Positions 1 to 8,555 of a stretch of 64,000 bases of DNA are shown here, in pieces. Under the pieces are notes generated by a model. That model was not told the DNA's origin. It worked only from the letters and a program-made list of their open reading frames with translations, and searched no databases. Made by a program: the position numbers and the translations under genes. Origin of the DNA: Pseudomonas sp. PH1b (GTDB lineage Bacteria > Pseudomonadota > Gammaproteobacteria > Pseudomonadales > Pseudomonadaceae); assembly GCF_000633395.1 (NCBI RefSeq), contig NZ_AYMU01000020.1, positions 62,001 through 126,000 of the forward strand, given 5' to 3'. Numbering within the stretch: the stretch's first letter is position 1; the number at the start of each line of letters is the position of its first letter.

Positions 1-276
1 CCGGAAGACTTCTACCAACTGGATCACTGGGACGAGTGGCTGCAATTGCCCAACCTCTACCTGCACAAGGTGGTCAGTGACCTGTGCGGCTGGGAAGGGC
101 GCTGCGGCATGCTGCATGAAGCAGTCTGCGAGGACATCGCCGACCTGTCGGCGGTGCACGTCTACGCCAGCGGCTCGCCGGCGATGATCTACGCCACCCT
201 GGATGCGCTGGTGAACGCCGGGATGGATGCCCATCAGATGCGCGCCGACGTCTTTGCCTACGCCCCGCGGCCCTGA
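1..276 (+). CDS. C-terminal part of a CDP-6-deoxy-delta-3,4-glucoseen reductase-like flavin/Fe-S oxidoreductase (5' truncated)
   Basis: The window opens inside this gene; 91 codons remain, read in frame 1 to a TGA at 274-276. The visible part is the end of an NAD-binding ferredoxin-reductase fold: a GCGML loop, then VHVYASGSPAMIYA, the typical nicotinamide-binding segment, and the common ending MRADVFAYAP. Pseudomonas proteins with this ending are annotated as CDP-6-deoxy-delta-3,4-glucoseen reductases, with an N-terminal 2Fe-2S domain, an FAD domain and an NAD domain, but the substrate in Pseudomonas is not established. The N-terminal cluster ligands lie outside the window, so the name rests on the C-terminus only. 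Confidence 0.75.
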   Translation, partial: PEDFYQLDHWDEWLQLPNLYLHKVVSDLCGWEGRCGMLHEAVCEDIADLSAVHVYASGSPAMIYATLDALVNAGMDAHQMRADVFAYAPRP

Positions 277-323
277 CTGCATCGGGCCGGCATGCCGCGT
301 TATAACGCTGTATATAGCCCATC

Positions 324-403
324 GGTATTTATCTAATTAAATAAATGCCGGTAGGTTATATATATGCCTCCAACTTAAGTGGCCAGCGCTTAGTGGCACT
401 TAA
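324..403. repeat. AT-rich spacer with two inverted repeats
   Basis: The 215 bp between the reductase and the ChaC gene are much richer in A+T than the flanks. One dyad is centred on TAATTA at 324-349 (GGTATTTATC against AATAAATGCC, 8 of 10 paired). A second pairs TTAAGTG (375-381) with CACTTAA (397-403) across 15 bases. Neither has a clear U-run, so they could be operators or weak transcript ends. No gene is visible here. Confidence 0.4.
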
Positions 404-491
404 CTTGCCTTGAAACATATGTGTCTTGCAGTTACTGCCAAGCGTTCTATTTAGTAACTTCTTTTACGCGGGGAGCCGAACGCTATTCGCC

Positions 492-1142
492 ATGACAGCC
501 CTTGAATCCAGTTATCTGAATCTGGCTTATCCTCCCCGGCTCGACCTTGGGCCGCAGTTGACTCGCGAGCAGTTGCTCAACTCCATGCAGTCCACCATGT
601 CCCGGCATAAAGGCGGCCCGGTCTGGCTGTTCGCCTACGGTTCATTGATCTGGCGTCCTGAGTGCTCGGCGGTGGAGCGTATGCGTGGGCGCGTGCATGG
701 CTACCATCGGGGCCTGTACCTGTGGTCCCACGAACATCGCGGTACACCGGAGCGGCCGGGGCTGGTCTTCGGCCTGGACCGCGGCGGCTCCTGCAGCGGT
801 TTTGCCTATCGCTTGCCGGAGGAGCAACTGGATGCTTCGCTGTATGCCCTGTGGCAGCGTGAGATGCCCTATCCCTCCTATCGCCCACACTGGCTCAACT
901 GCCGTCTTGAGGATGGCAGCCTGGTGCAGGCCCTGGGGTTCGTGCTGGAGCGCCACCTGCCCAGCTACGCCGGCAACCTACCGGATCATGTGTTGAACCA
1001 GGTGTTCGAAAGCGCTTGCGGGCGTTATGGCACGACCCGCGACTACGTCGAGCAGACCGTCCAGGCCCTGCGCAGCCACGCCATGCCGGATCGCAACCTG
1101 GAGGCGCGGCTCAAGCGCTGCAAGACGTCGAGCGCCTGCTGA
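492..1142 (+). CDS. ChaC-family gamma-glutamylcyclotransferase (glutathione-specific)
   Basis: This 216-residue protein carries the family hallmark FAYGSLIW at residues 47-54, which forms the gamma-glutamyl binding loop, and an acidic residue in WQREMPY (E124) where ChaC proteins place the catalytic glutamate. The family cleaves glutathione in the cytoplasm to 5-oxoproline and Cys-Gly. I chose the ATG at 492 because the upstream in-frame TTG at 426 would add residues unlike the family and because a GGGGAG lies about 15 bases before the ATG. The gene stands alone after an AT-rich spacer and is convergent with the next gene. Family assignment is firm; the exact substrate is inferred from the family. 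Confidence 0.85.
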   Translation: MTALESSYLNLAYPPRLDLGPQLTREQLLNSMQSTMSRHKGGPVWLFAYGSLIWRPECSAVERMRGRVHGYHRGLYLWSHEHRGTPERPGLVFGLDRGGSCSGFAYRLPEEQLDASLYALWQREMPYPSYRPHWLNCRLEDGSLVQALGFVLERHLPSYAGNLPDHVLNQVFESACGRYGTTRDYVEQTVQALRSHAMPDRNLEARLKRCKTSSAC

Positions 1143-1175
1143 GCCGCTCTGCCCAGAGCGGCCCAGGAGTGTTTG

Positions 1176-1790
1176 TCAGTCGCCGTCCCCCGGCAACAAG
1201 TGTTCCTGAATCTTCTGGCTGCGAGACTCGGACAGCTGTCCCTTGTCGTCGAAGCGCAGCACGATCAACCAGTCATACACCGATTCCGGCCAGGATTTCT
1301 GCCCGGTCAACTTCTCGCCGTCGCCACCGAAAGCCTCGATCAGCTTGTAGATCTTCCCGTGGTGCCAGGCAATCAACAGGACCTGGGCCTGGTTGTCCTT
1401 GCCCAGGGACTTCACCAGCTTGTCGAACTCGTTGTTGTCATAGGGTTGTTCGATGTTCAGGTTCAGACGCTGGGCGAGCGGTACCAGGGTCAGTCGCGGG
1501 CGCGCGCTGTCCTTGCTGTCGCTGGTAGCGATCAGGCGCTGGGGAACCAGGCGCTGGCCTTCCAGTTGCAGCGGGTCAAAATACCTCCCATAGGCCTGGG
1601 CACGCTCCTCGCCCCTGGGGCTCAGGCCGCTGCCCTGGTCAGGTTTTTCCGCGTGGCGAACAATCAGCACGGTGGTATTGCGCAGCCCCTGCACATCCCG
1701 GGCAAGGTCCTGCGCCGGGGTGTGCATGGCCATCATCAATGCCGGTAGCGCCACCAGCCCCCGTAGTAGCTTGCGTAGCCTCATGCTCAT
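1176..1790 (-). CDS. Secreted histidine phosphatase-family protein
   Basis: The mature part begins after a hydrophobic signal-like segment ending in MHTPAQ (about residue 27). The branch-1 histidine phosphatase motif RHAEK is at residues 45-49, followed by a SixA/phosphoglycerate mutase-like fold with a second histidine in LIAWHHGKI. The length, 204 residues, suits a stand-alone periplasmic or lipoprotein-like phosphatase. Three ATGs lie close together at 1793, 1790 and 1784; an AGGG six bases ahead favours 1790. The gene is convergent with chaC and about 130 bases from the MDR gene upstream, so it is probably transcribed alone. The substrate cannot be read from sequence. Confidence 0.75.
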   Translation of the reverse strand: MSMRLRKLLRGLVALPALMMAMHTPAQDLARDVQGLRNTTVLIVRHAEKPDQGSGLSPRGEERAQAYGRYFDPLQLEGQRLVPQRLIATSDSKDSARPRLTLVPLAQRLNLNIEQPYDNNEFDKLVKSLGKDNQAQVLLIAWHHGKIYKLIEAFGGDGEKLTGQKSWPESVYDWLIVLRFDDKGQLSESRSQKIQEHLLPGDGD

Positions 1791-1921
1791 CATTCGCCCT
1801 CTGGTTGGGGAAGGTGCTGCGCTCGAACCGCAGCGAAACCTGCCCATGATTGAAGACGAAAATGCCCTGAGGGGTGGGTGAGCCGGAAGAAAATCTTCAG
1901 CAGCACGCCACCGTGGCGGGC

Positions 1922-2899
1922 TCAGCGAACCTGCACCACCACCTTGCCCACGGCCTTGCGCTGGCCGAGATCGTCGATGGCTCGGGCAGCCTCGGCCAAT
2001 GGATAGACTTGAGATACCAACGGCTTGAGCTTGCCCTCGGCGAACCAGCCGAACAGTTGCTGGAAGTTTGCCGCGTTGTCCTGGGGCTGGCGCTGGGCAA
2101 AGGAACCCCAGAACACGCCCACCACGGCCGCTCCCTTGAGCAGCGCCAGGTTCACCGGCAGCTCGGGGATGCGTCCGCTGGCAAAACCCACCACCAGCAA
2201 GCGTCCGTTCCAGGCGATGGAGCGGATGGCCTGGTCGAACAGGTCGCCGCCCACCGGGTCGTAGATCACGTCGGCGCCATTGCCGTCGGTCAGGCGCTTG
2301 ATCTCGTCCTTCAGGCTGGTTTCGCTGTAGTTGATCAGCTCGTCGGCCCCGGCGGCCTTGGCCACCGCGAGTTTCTCCGCGCTGCTGGCGGCGGCGATCA
2401 CCCTCGCCCCCATGGCCTTGCCGATCTCCACGGCTGCCAGCCCGACCCCGCCCGAGGCGCCGAGCACCAGCAGGGTTTCACCGGGTTGCAGGTTGCCGCG
2501 TTGCTTGAGGGCGTGCATCGAGGTGCCGTAGGTCATGCTGAAGGCCGCCGCGGTGTTGAAGTCCATGGCGGCGGGAATCGGCAGCACGTTGTAGCCCGGC
2601 ACGGCCACCTGCTCGGCAAAGCTGCCCCAGCCGGTCAGGGCCATGACCCGGTCGCCGGGCTTGAGGTGGCCGATCTTTTCGCCTACGGCGCTGACCACGC
2701 CGGCTGCCTCACCACCCGGGGAAAAGGGGAAGGGCGGCTTGAACTGGTATTTGCCCTCGATGATCAGGGTGTCCGGGAAGTTGACTCCCGCAGCGTGCAC
2801 GTCCAGCAGGATCTCGTTCTTCTTCGGCACGGGACTTGCGACCTCTTCCAGCATCAGCGTTTCGGCGGGGCCGAAGGCTTTGCACAGCACGGCTTTCAT
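1922..2899 (-). CDS. NADPH:quinone oxidoreductase family protein (zinc-free MDR)
   Basis: A 325-residue medium-chain dehydrogenase/reductase. The N-terminal GroES-like domain (about 1-120) has the quinone oxidoreductase signature region around AAGVNFPDTLII and lacks the cysteine/histidine ligands of zinc alcohol dehydrogenases. The Rossmann domain has the nucleotide-binding GASGGVG at 147-153. Related enzymes reduce quinones or 2-enoyl compounds with NADPH in the cytoplasm. An AAAGGA precedes the ATG at a good distance. It is divergent from the FliL-like gene, sharing a 158 bp promoter region. The physiological substrate is unknown. Confidence 0.85.
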   Translation of the reverse strand: MKAVLCKAFGPAETLMLEEVASPVPKKNEILLDVHAAGVNFPDTLIIEGKYQFKPPFPFSPGGEAAGVVSAVGEKIGHLKPGDRVMALTGWGSFAEQVAVPGYNVLPIPAAMDFNTAAAFSMTYGTSMHALKQRGNLQPGETLLVLGASGGVGLAAVEIGKAMGARVIAAASSAEKLAVAKAAGADELINYSETSLKDEIKRLTDGNGADVIYDPVGGDLFDQAIRSIAWNGRLLVVGFASGRIPELPVNLALLKGAAVVGVFWGSFAQRQPQDNAANFQQLFGWFAEGKLKPLVSQVYPLAEAARAIDDLGQRKAVGKVVVQVR

Positions 2900-2999
2900 C
2901 AGGGCTATTCCTTTGGGAGTGGTGGCCGATAAGTGTAGGAGTGTGAATCAGGCGGTCAACGAGCATGCCCGGTCCTGATAGCCAGCCATAAGCTTGTGC

Positions 3000-3028
3000 T
3001 TGGGCTCAGGCGGACGGGCCTTTATGCT
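3000..3028 (+). promoter_or_regulatory. Predicted sigma-70 promoter for the FliL-like gene
   Basis: TTGGGC (3000-3005) and TATGCT (3023-3028) are separated by 17 bases and lie 29 bases before the GTG start at 3058. This is a good consensus match in the divergent spacer, but no transcript evidence is available. Confidence 0.45.
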
Positions 3029-3057
3029 AGGCCGCAAACCGGATTAAGGAGTGAATT

Positions 3058-3465
3058 GTGAAAGCGTGGATCATGTTGCTGCTGGCCCTTTCCCTGCCCA
3101 TGGCAGCCGTGGCCGAAGAGGCCAAAGAAGGCGAAGCCCCGAAAGTCAGCTACATCAGCCTGAGCCCGCCATTCGTGGGCAACTACGGCCTCGATGGCAG
3201 TCCGAAGCTCAAGGTCTACAAGGCCGATGTGGCACTGCGAGTGACCGGCGATGCCTCGGCCCAGGCGGTCAAGGCCAATGAGCCGTTGATTCGCAACCAG
3301 TTGGTGGCCTTGTTCGCCCAGCAGACCAGCGACACCATGAACAACGTCGAGGCCAAGGAAAAGCTGCGCCAGGAAGCCCTCAAGCAGGTGCAGCAGGTGA
3401 TGAACGACGAGACCGGCAAGCCGGTGGTGGAAGACCTGCTGTTCAACAACCTGATCATCCAGTAG
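3058..3465 (+). CDS. Orphan FliL-like flagellar basal body-associated family protein
   Basis: A 135-residue protein starting at GTG with a strong AAGGAG six bases upstream. Residues 1-19 are a signal peptide-like segment ending AAVA, after which the chain runs SYISLSPPFVGNYG and then the alpha/beta FliL domain, ending in LLFNNLIIQ, as FliL proteins do. FliL proper is anchored by an N-terminal transmembrane helix and tunes the flagellar stator; here the anchor looks cleavable and no flagellar gene is nearby. Pseudomonas genomes also carry a true fliL inside the fli operon, so this is a paralogue of unknown role, probably periplasmic. It is convergent with the exporter operon, separated by a REP pair. 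Confidence 0.75.
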   Translation: MKAWIMLLLALSLPMAAVAEEAKEGEAPKVSYISLSPPFVGNYGLDGSPKLKVYKADVALRVTGDASAQAVKANEPLIRNQLVALFAQQTSDTMNNVEAKEKLRQEALKQVQQVMNDETGKPVVEDLLFNNLIIQ

Positions 3466-3476
3466 GCCTGCCCGCT

Positions 3477-3556
3477 GTAGGAGCTGGCTTGCCAGCGAAG
3501 ACGCCCGAGAGGGCGATACAGGGCTGAGGCCCCTTCGCCGGCAAGCCGGCTCCTAC
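3477..3556. repeat. Paired REP sequences (REPIN)
   Basis: Two REP units face each other: TGTAGGAGCTGGCTTGCCAG at the left and the complementary arm GCCGGCAAGCCGGCTCCTAC at the right, separated by a short GC-rich linker. The arrangement matches the REP doublets common between convergent genes in P. fluorescens-group genomes. The 3' end of the + strand FliL-like gene and the 3' end of the - strand permease flank it. A related pair lies at 38281-38363. Confidence 0.85.
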
Positions 3557-3566
3557 GAGGTGTGGG

Positions 3567-4685
3567 TCATGAGGCCAGGCTCTTGCGAAAGCGTGCCAGG
3601 GCGATGGCGAAGAACAGCAGGCCGATGGTCGCCAGGGCCAGCAGGTCGGGCCAGACCACATTGACCCCGGCATCACGAAACAGGATCGCTGCACTGAGGC
3701 TGACAAAGTGCGTCGAGGGCGAGCCCTGCATCACCCATTGCAGCCACTGCGGCATGCTGTCCAGGGGGGTGCTGCCACCGGACAACAGCAGCATCGGGAT
3801 GATCACCGGAATCGCCAACAGGCCGAACTGCGGAGTCGAGCGAGCCAATGTGGCGAGGAAGATGCCCAGGGCGGTGCTGGCGAACAGGTAGAGCGCGGTG
3901 ACCATCAGGAACAATCCCATGGAGCCCGCCAGTGGCACCCCCAGCACGCCTTTGACTATCACCTCCAGCGACACCCAGGTGCACAGCACCACCACCAGCA
4001 TATTGCTCCAGACCTTCGCCAGCATGATCTCCAGGGCTGTCAACGGCAGTACCAGCAGGTGGTCGAGGGTGCCGTGTTCCCGTTCACGCAGCAGCGCGGT
4101 GCCTGTGAGCACAATGGCCAGGATAGTGATGTTGTTGACGATCTGGATCACCGCCAGGAACCAGCCGCCTTGCAGGTTGGTATTGAACAGCGCGCGGGTG
4201 GTCAGAAGGGCCGGGGTCTGGCTCGTGGCATCCGCCTGATTGGCATAGTTGAGCAGCTCGCGCTGGAAGATCCGGCCAATGTAGCCGGCGCCCATGAAGG
4301 CCTGGCTCATGGCGGTGGCGTCGACGTTGACCTGGACTGCGGGCTGGCGCCCGGCCAGCAGATCGCTCTGGAAGTTGGCCGGCACATTGATCACGAAGGT
4401 GTACCGGCCACTGTCCATCACCGCGTCCAACTGGTCATAGGGCAGTGGCTCCGGAGCCTGGAACTCCGGGGGTTGCAGGGATTCGGTCAACTGGCGCGAC
4501 AGCAGGCTGTGGTCTTCATCCACCACGGCCACGCTGGCGTTGTGCACCCCGATCACCGAGCCGGCGGCGGGCAGGTAGATGGCCACGGTGAAGGCGTACA
4601 GCAGGAACAGCAACAGGACGCTGTCGTGGCGCAGGCTGGTGAGCTCCTTCAGGCCCAGGCGCAGGATATGGGCAAGCCGATTCAT
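3567..4685 (-). CDS. ABC-2 type exporter permease (YhhJ-like)
   Basis: This 372-residue protein has one N-terminal transmembrane helix (LLLFLLYAFTVAIYL), a large periplasmic domain, then five hydrophobic segments containing the ABC-2 region around REREHGTLDHLLVLPLT. It is the third gene of a yhiI-rbbA-yhhJ type operon: its ATG overlaps the stop codon of rbbA by one base, so translation is probably coupled. It should form the membrane channel together with the permease half fused to RbbA. An open frame continues far upstream inside rbbA, but that part is a frame shadow. The transported substrate is unknown. Confidence 0.88.
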   Translation of the reverse strand: MNRLAHILRLGLKELTSLRHDSVLLLFLLYAFTVAIYLPAAGSVIGVHNASVAVVDEDHSLLSRQLTESLQPPEFQAPEPLPYDQLDAVMDSGRYTFVINVPANFQSDLLAGRQPAVQVNVDATAMSQAFMGAGYIGRIFQRELLNYANQADATSQTPALLTTRALFNTNLQGGWFLAVIQIVNNITILAIVLTGTALLREREHGTLDHLLVLPLTALEIMLAKVWSNMLVVVLCTWVSLEVIVKGVLGVPLAGSMGLFLMVTALYLFASTALGIFLATLARSTPQFGLLAIPVIIPMLLLSGGSTPLDSMPQWLQWVMQGSPSTHFVSLSAAILFRDAGVNVVWPDLLALATIGLLFFAIALARFRKSLAS

Positions 4686-7408
4686 CAGACCTCCTGCTTT
4701 TTCAACATGACCAGGCTGAGCCCGGTGAAGCCGAGGAAAAACCCGACCAGGGCCAGGCACTGGGGCCACAGCTCGCGCAGGTCGAGGGCTTTGGTGAAGG
4801 TGCCGACGGCGATATCGAGGAAATACCCGGCCGGGAACAGCTGCCCCATGATCGCTGCCGAACCGTCCAGGGACGAGCGCGGCACGATCAGCCCGGAGAA
4901 CTGGATGGTCGGCAGGCTGGTGATGATCATGGTGCCGAGAATCGCCGCGATCTGGGTGCGGGTGAAGGCCGAGATCAGCAGCCCCATGCTGGTGGTGGCC
5001 AGCACGTAGAGCACGCCGCCCAGGGCCAGGGTCAGGCCGCTGCCCTTGAAGGGCACGCCGAACAGCCAGCGGTTCATCGCCACCAGCAACGCCAGGTTGA
5101 TCAGGCTGACCGCCAGATAAGGTGCCTGCTTGCCCAAGAGAAACTCCAGGCGGGTCAGGGGTGTGGCGTAGAAGTTGGTGATCGAGCCCAGCTCCTTCTC
5201 GCGGACGATGCCCAGGGCCGTGAGCATGGCTGGGATGAAGGCCAGGATCAGTGCCATGACCCCGGGGCCGATGGCGTTGACGCTGACCACGTCCTGGTTG
5301 TACCTGAAGCGGGTTTCCAGCTTGGCTGCGGGCCTGGAGTTGAGGGCCGGGCTGCTCTGTTCCGCCAGCCGTTCCAGGTTGGCCTGGTGCACGGCCTCGA
5401 CATAGTTGCGGCTGGTTTCCGCGCGAAACGGCATGCCGCCATCCAGCCAGGCGGCCACCGCCGGCTGGCGACCGGCATACAGGTCTCGGCCGAAGCCGGG
5501 CGGGATCTCCAGGGCCAGCTTGATGTCCGAGCGCTGCAGGCGCCGGTGCAATTCGGCGGAGCTGCGAATGAGCGGTTTTTCCTCGAAGTAGCGCGAGCTG
5601 CGAAAGGCCTCCAGGTAGGCGCGGCTTTGCGGCGTCTGGTCCTGGTCGTAGACGGCGAAGGCGAGTTTTTCCACATCCAGGGAAATGCCATAGCCGAAGA
5701 TCACCATCATGAAGATCGCCCCCAGCAGGGCGAAGCCCAGGCGCACCTTGTCCCGCAGCAGTTCCTTGCCTTCCCGGGTGGCCACCGCCAGCAGGCGGGC
5801 CAGGCTCAGGCCCGAGCGGGGCGGCGCGATGGCGGTGGCGCTGGCCGGTGCCGTGGCCTCCGGAGGCGGTGGGCTGTCCGGTGCTCCCTGCGCCTCCTCC
5901 AGGCAGCGGACGAAGGCCGCCTCCAGAGTGTCGCCGGCAAACTGTTGCTGCAGCGCTGCCGGGGTGTCGCAAGCCAGTACCTTGCCTGCGTGCATCAGCG
6001 AGATGCGGTCGCAGCGTTGCGCCTCGTTCATGAAGTGGGTGGACAGGAAGATGGTCACGCCCTGTTCCCGGGACAGTTCGATCAGCAGGCGCCAGAAGTC
6101 GTCGCGGGCTGCCGGATCCACGCCGGAAGTGGGTTCGTCGAGGATCAGCACTTCCGGGCGGTGCAGCACCGCGACCGCCAGGGACAAGCGCTGGCGCAGG
6201 CCCAGGGGCAGGGCGCCGGACTGCTGTTCGGCAATCGCTCCGAGGTCGAAGCGCTGGATCAGTTCCTCGATGCGCGGAGCGCTTTCGGCGGTCGGCAGGT
6301 CGAACAGGCGAGCGTGCAGCTCCAGGTTCTGGCGCACGCTGAGCTCGCCATACAGGGAGAAACTCTGGGACATGAAACCGACCCGCTTGCGGGTGGCCAG
6401 GTCCTTGGCGTTCACCGGGTTGCCCAGCAGCTTGGCACTGCCTTCACTGGCCGGCATCAGCCCGGTGAGGACTTTCATGGTGGTGGTCTTGCCACAGCCA
6501 TTGGAACCGAGGAAGCCGAAGATTTCCCCGCGGCCGATGGCGAAGCTGACCTTGTTGACTGCGGTGAAGTCGCCGAAACGCAGGGTCAGCTCGTGGGCTT
6601 CGATGGCGATGTCCTGGTTGTCGCTGCAGCGGGGCGGGATCACCAGTGACTGATTGTCATGGCCCGTGTCGCCCTGGAAATGGGTGAAGGCGTCATCCAG
6701 CTTGCCGCTGGGCGTCACTTGCGCCAGTTCCTGGCTCAGGCCCTGGGCAATCATCCGGCCCTGGTCGAGCATCAGGCAGTGTTCGAACTGCTCGGCCTCC
6801 TCCATGTAGGCGGTGGCCACCAGCAGGGTCAGTTGCGGGCGTTGCTGGCGCACGTCCTCCACCAGCTCCCAGAAACGCCGGCGCGAAAGCGGGTCGACCC
6901 CGGTGGTGGGTTCGTCGAGGATCAGCAGGTCCGGTTCGTGGATCAGCGCACAGCACAGGCCGAGTTTCTGTTTCATCCCGCCGGACAGCTTGCCCGCCGG
7001 ACGTTCGGCGAAGCGCAGCAGATCAGTGGCCAGCAGCAGGCTGTGCATGCGCTGTTCGCACTCGTCCTTGGGCAGGCCGAACAGGGTCGCGAAGAAGCGG
7101 ATGTTCTCGCTGATGGAGAGTTCGGGGTACAGGTTGCCCCCCAACCCCTGGGGCATGAAGGCGATGCGCGGGTAGAGGCTGCTGCGGTGGCGGCGCTGGG
7201 AAATGGCGCCGCCGAGCACTTGCAACTCGCCTTGCTGGAGTTTCTTGACCCCGGCAATCAGCCCGAGCAGGCTCGACTTGCCGGCGCCGTCGGGGCCGAT
7301 CAGGCCGCAGCGGGTGCCCGCCGGCAGGCTGAAGCCGATGTCGATCAGGGCCTGCTGTGAGCCATAGCGATGGCTGAGCCCGCTGGCTTGCAGCGCCAGG
7401 GCGCTCAT
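4685..7408 (-). CDS. rbbA: RbbA-type protein: two ABC ATPase domains fused to an ABC-2 permease
   Basis: A 907-residue fusion, the usual RbbA size. The first ATPase domain has Walker A GPDGAGKSS (38-46), signature LSGGMKQKL (141-149) and Walker B LLILDEP. The second has Walker A GSNGCGKTT (301-309) and Walker B LILDEP, but its signature is degenerate, LPLGLRQ in place of LSGGQ. From about residue 555 follows an ABC-2 permease with an N-terminal helix, a periplasmic domain and five to six C-terminal helices. E. coli RbbA was described as a ribosome-associated ATPase, while its context points to export. Its ATG overlaps the end of the upstream membrane fusion gene by four bases and its stop overlaps the permease start. 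Confidence 0.9.
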   Translation of the reverse strand: MSALALQASGLSHRYGSQQALIDIGFSLPAGTRCGLIGPDGAGKSSLLGLIAGVKKLQQGELQVLGGAISQRRHRSSLYPRIAFMPQGLGGNLYPELSISENIRFFATLFGLPKDECEQRMHSLLLATDLLRFAERPAGKLSGGMKQKLGLCCALIHEPDLLILDEPTTGVDPLSRRRFWELVEDVRQQRPQLTLLVATAYMEEAEQFEHCLMLDQGRMIAQGLSQELAQVTPSGKLDDAFTHFQGDTGHDNQSLVIPPRCSDNQDIAIEAHELTLRFGDFTAVNKVSFAIGRGEIFGFLGSNGCGKTTTMKVLTGLMPASEGSAKLLGNPVNAKDLATRKRVGFMSQSFSLYGELSVRQNLELHARLFDLPTAESAPRIEELIQRFDLGAIAEQQSGALPLGLRQRLSLAVAVLHRPEVLILDEPTSGVDPAARDDFWRLLIELSREQGVTIFLSTHFMNEAQRCDRISLMHAGKVLACDTPAALQQQFAGDTLEAAFVRCLEEAQGAPDSPPPPEATAPASATAIAPPRSGLSLARLLAVATREGKELLRDKVRLGFALLGAIFMMVIFGYGISLDVEKLAFAVYDQDQTPQSRAYLEAFRSSRYFEEKPLIRSSAELHRRLQRSDIKLALEIPPGFGRDLYAGRQPAVAAWLDGGMPFRAETSRNYVEAVHQANLERLAEQSSPALNSRPAAKLETRFRYNQDVVSVNAIGPGVMALILAFIPAMLTALGIVREKELGSITNFYATPLTRLEFLLGKQAPYLAVSLINLALLVAMNRWLFGVPFKGSGLTLALGGVLYVLATTSMGLLISAFTRTQIAAILGTMIITSLPTIQFSGLIVPRSSLDGSAAIMGQLFPAGYFLDIAVGTFTKALDLRELWPQCLALVGFFLGFTGLSLVMLKKQEV

Positions 7409-8370
7409 TTCAGGTTGGCCGGCCAGTCCACGGGAGCGGTGCGCACATAACCGGCGCCGGGCATTCCCGGTTTGGCCTGGGGCACGGCGGCGGGTTGAGT
7501 CAGGCGCACCTTGACCCGGAACACCAGCTTCTGGCGTTCGTCCCGGGTTTCCACCTCTTTGGGGGTGAACTGGGACTTGGCCGCGACGAAGCTGATCTTC
7601 GCCGGCAGGGGCTGGTTGGGCAGGGCGTCGAGGAGGATCCGCGACTCGTCGCCAACGGTCAGGCGGCCGGTGACCGAAGTCGGCAGGTAGAGGTTCATGT
7701 ACTGGTCGTTGGGGTCGATCAGCAGCAGCACACGGCCGCCGGCGCCCAGCACTTCGCCGGGTTCGGCCAGGCGCAGTTGGATGATGCCGTCGATGGGCGC
7801 CCGCAGGCTGCTGTCGTCGATTTCGCTGGTGAGCTGGGCAACCTGGGCCTGGGCGGCGCCGATGGCGGCCTTCACTGCCGCGACCTGGGCCTGGGCAGCC
7901 AGCACCGCGGCGTTGCCGGTGTTCAGTCGGGCCTGCTGCTGATCGATGATCTGCTGGCTGGCGAAGCCGCGCTTGAACAGTTCCTGGGAGCGCTTGAGTT
8001 CCTGGTTGGCCAGCAGCAGTTCGCTCTGGCGCAGTTGCACATTGGCTTCTGCTGCGGACAGGTTTTCCCGGGCCCGCACCACCTCGGCCTCGGCCTGGCT
8101 GCGCTGGGCCTCCAGGGTGCGGGTGTCCATGCGCGCCAGCAACTGGCCCTGGAGCACCTTGTCGCCTTCATTGACCCGCACTTCTGCCAGGCGCCCGGGG
8201 ATCTTGCTGGCGATCTGAACTTCGGTGGCCTCGAGTCGACCATTGCCCATGCTCAGCCCTTCGGGCAGGCGATCCTGCAGGGACTTCCAGTAACCGAAGC
8301 CACCGGCGGCAACCAACAGAATCAGGAGGGAAACAGCAAAAAGGCGGGAAGAACGGTGGTTCGTCGACAT
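7405..8370 (-). CDS. HlyD-family periplasmic adaptor (YhiI-like)
   Basis: A 321-residue membrane fusion protein. Residues 9-27 form a single inner-membrane helix; next come a lipoyl half (ASKIPGRLAEVRVNEGDKV), a long alanine/glutamine-rich coiled-coil hairpin (about 85-190), the second lipoyl half (LRAPIDGIIQLRLAEPGEVL) and a beta-barrel domain. Such adaptors connect inner-membrane exporters to an outer-membrane channel. I used the ATG at 8370; an earlier in-frame start at 8442 lacks family similarity. It is the first gene of the exporter operon. No TolC-like gene is in the window, so a channel would have to be supplied from elsewhere. Confidence 0.88.
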   Translation of the reverse strand: MSTNHRSSRLFAVSLLILLVAAGGFGYWKSLQDRLPEGLSMGNGRLEATEVQIASKIPGRLAEVRVNEGDKVLQGQLLARMDTRTLEAQRSQAEAEVVRARENLSAAEANVQLRQSELLLANQELKRSQELFKRGFASQQIIDQQQARLNTGNAAVLAAQAQVAAVKAAIGAAQAQVAQLTSEIDDSSLRAPIDGIIQLRLAEPGEVLGAGGRVLLLIDPNDQYMNLYLPTSVTGRLTVGDESRILLDALPNQPLPAKISFVAAKSQFTPKEVETRDERQKLVFRVKVRLTQPAAVPQAKPGMPGAGYVRTAPVDWPANLK

Positions 8371-8555
8371 GTGTTCTGCGTCCTGCGGCAATAGCGTCCT
8401 AGTCTGACGAAGCAAGGCTCTTGCTAGCTTGATGCTCGTCAAATGAAAGGGCCAAGCCTAACCCTATTGTCCGCAGGCTGCATGGTGATCAGGACAAAAA
8501 TGCGCTGAAGCCTGGGTCTTTGAGGCTGCGCTGTCCCGGCGCCCAGGGCTTGTAC

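Noticed and set aside
1874..2932. A 352-codon plus-strand frame across the quinone oxidoreductase gene
   Set aside because: Antisense shadow; histidine/glycine/glutamine-rich composition without family motifs.
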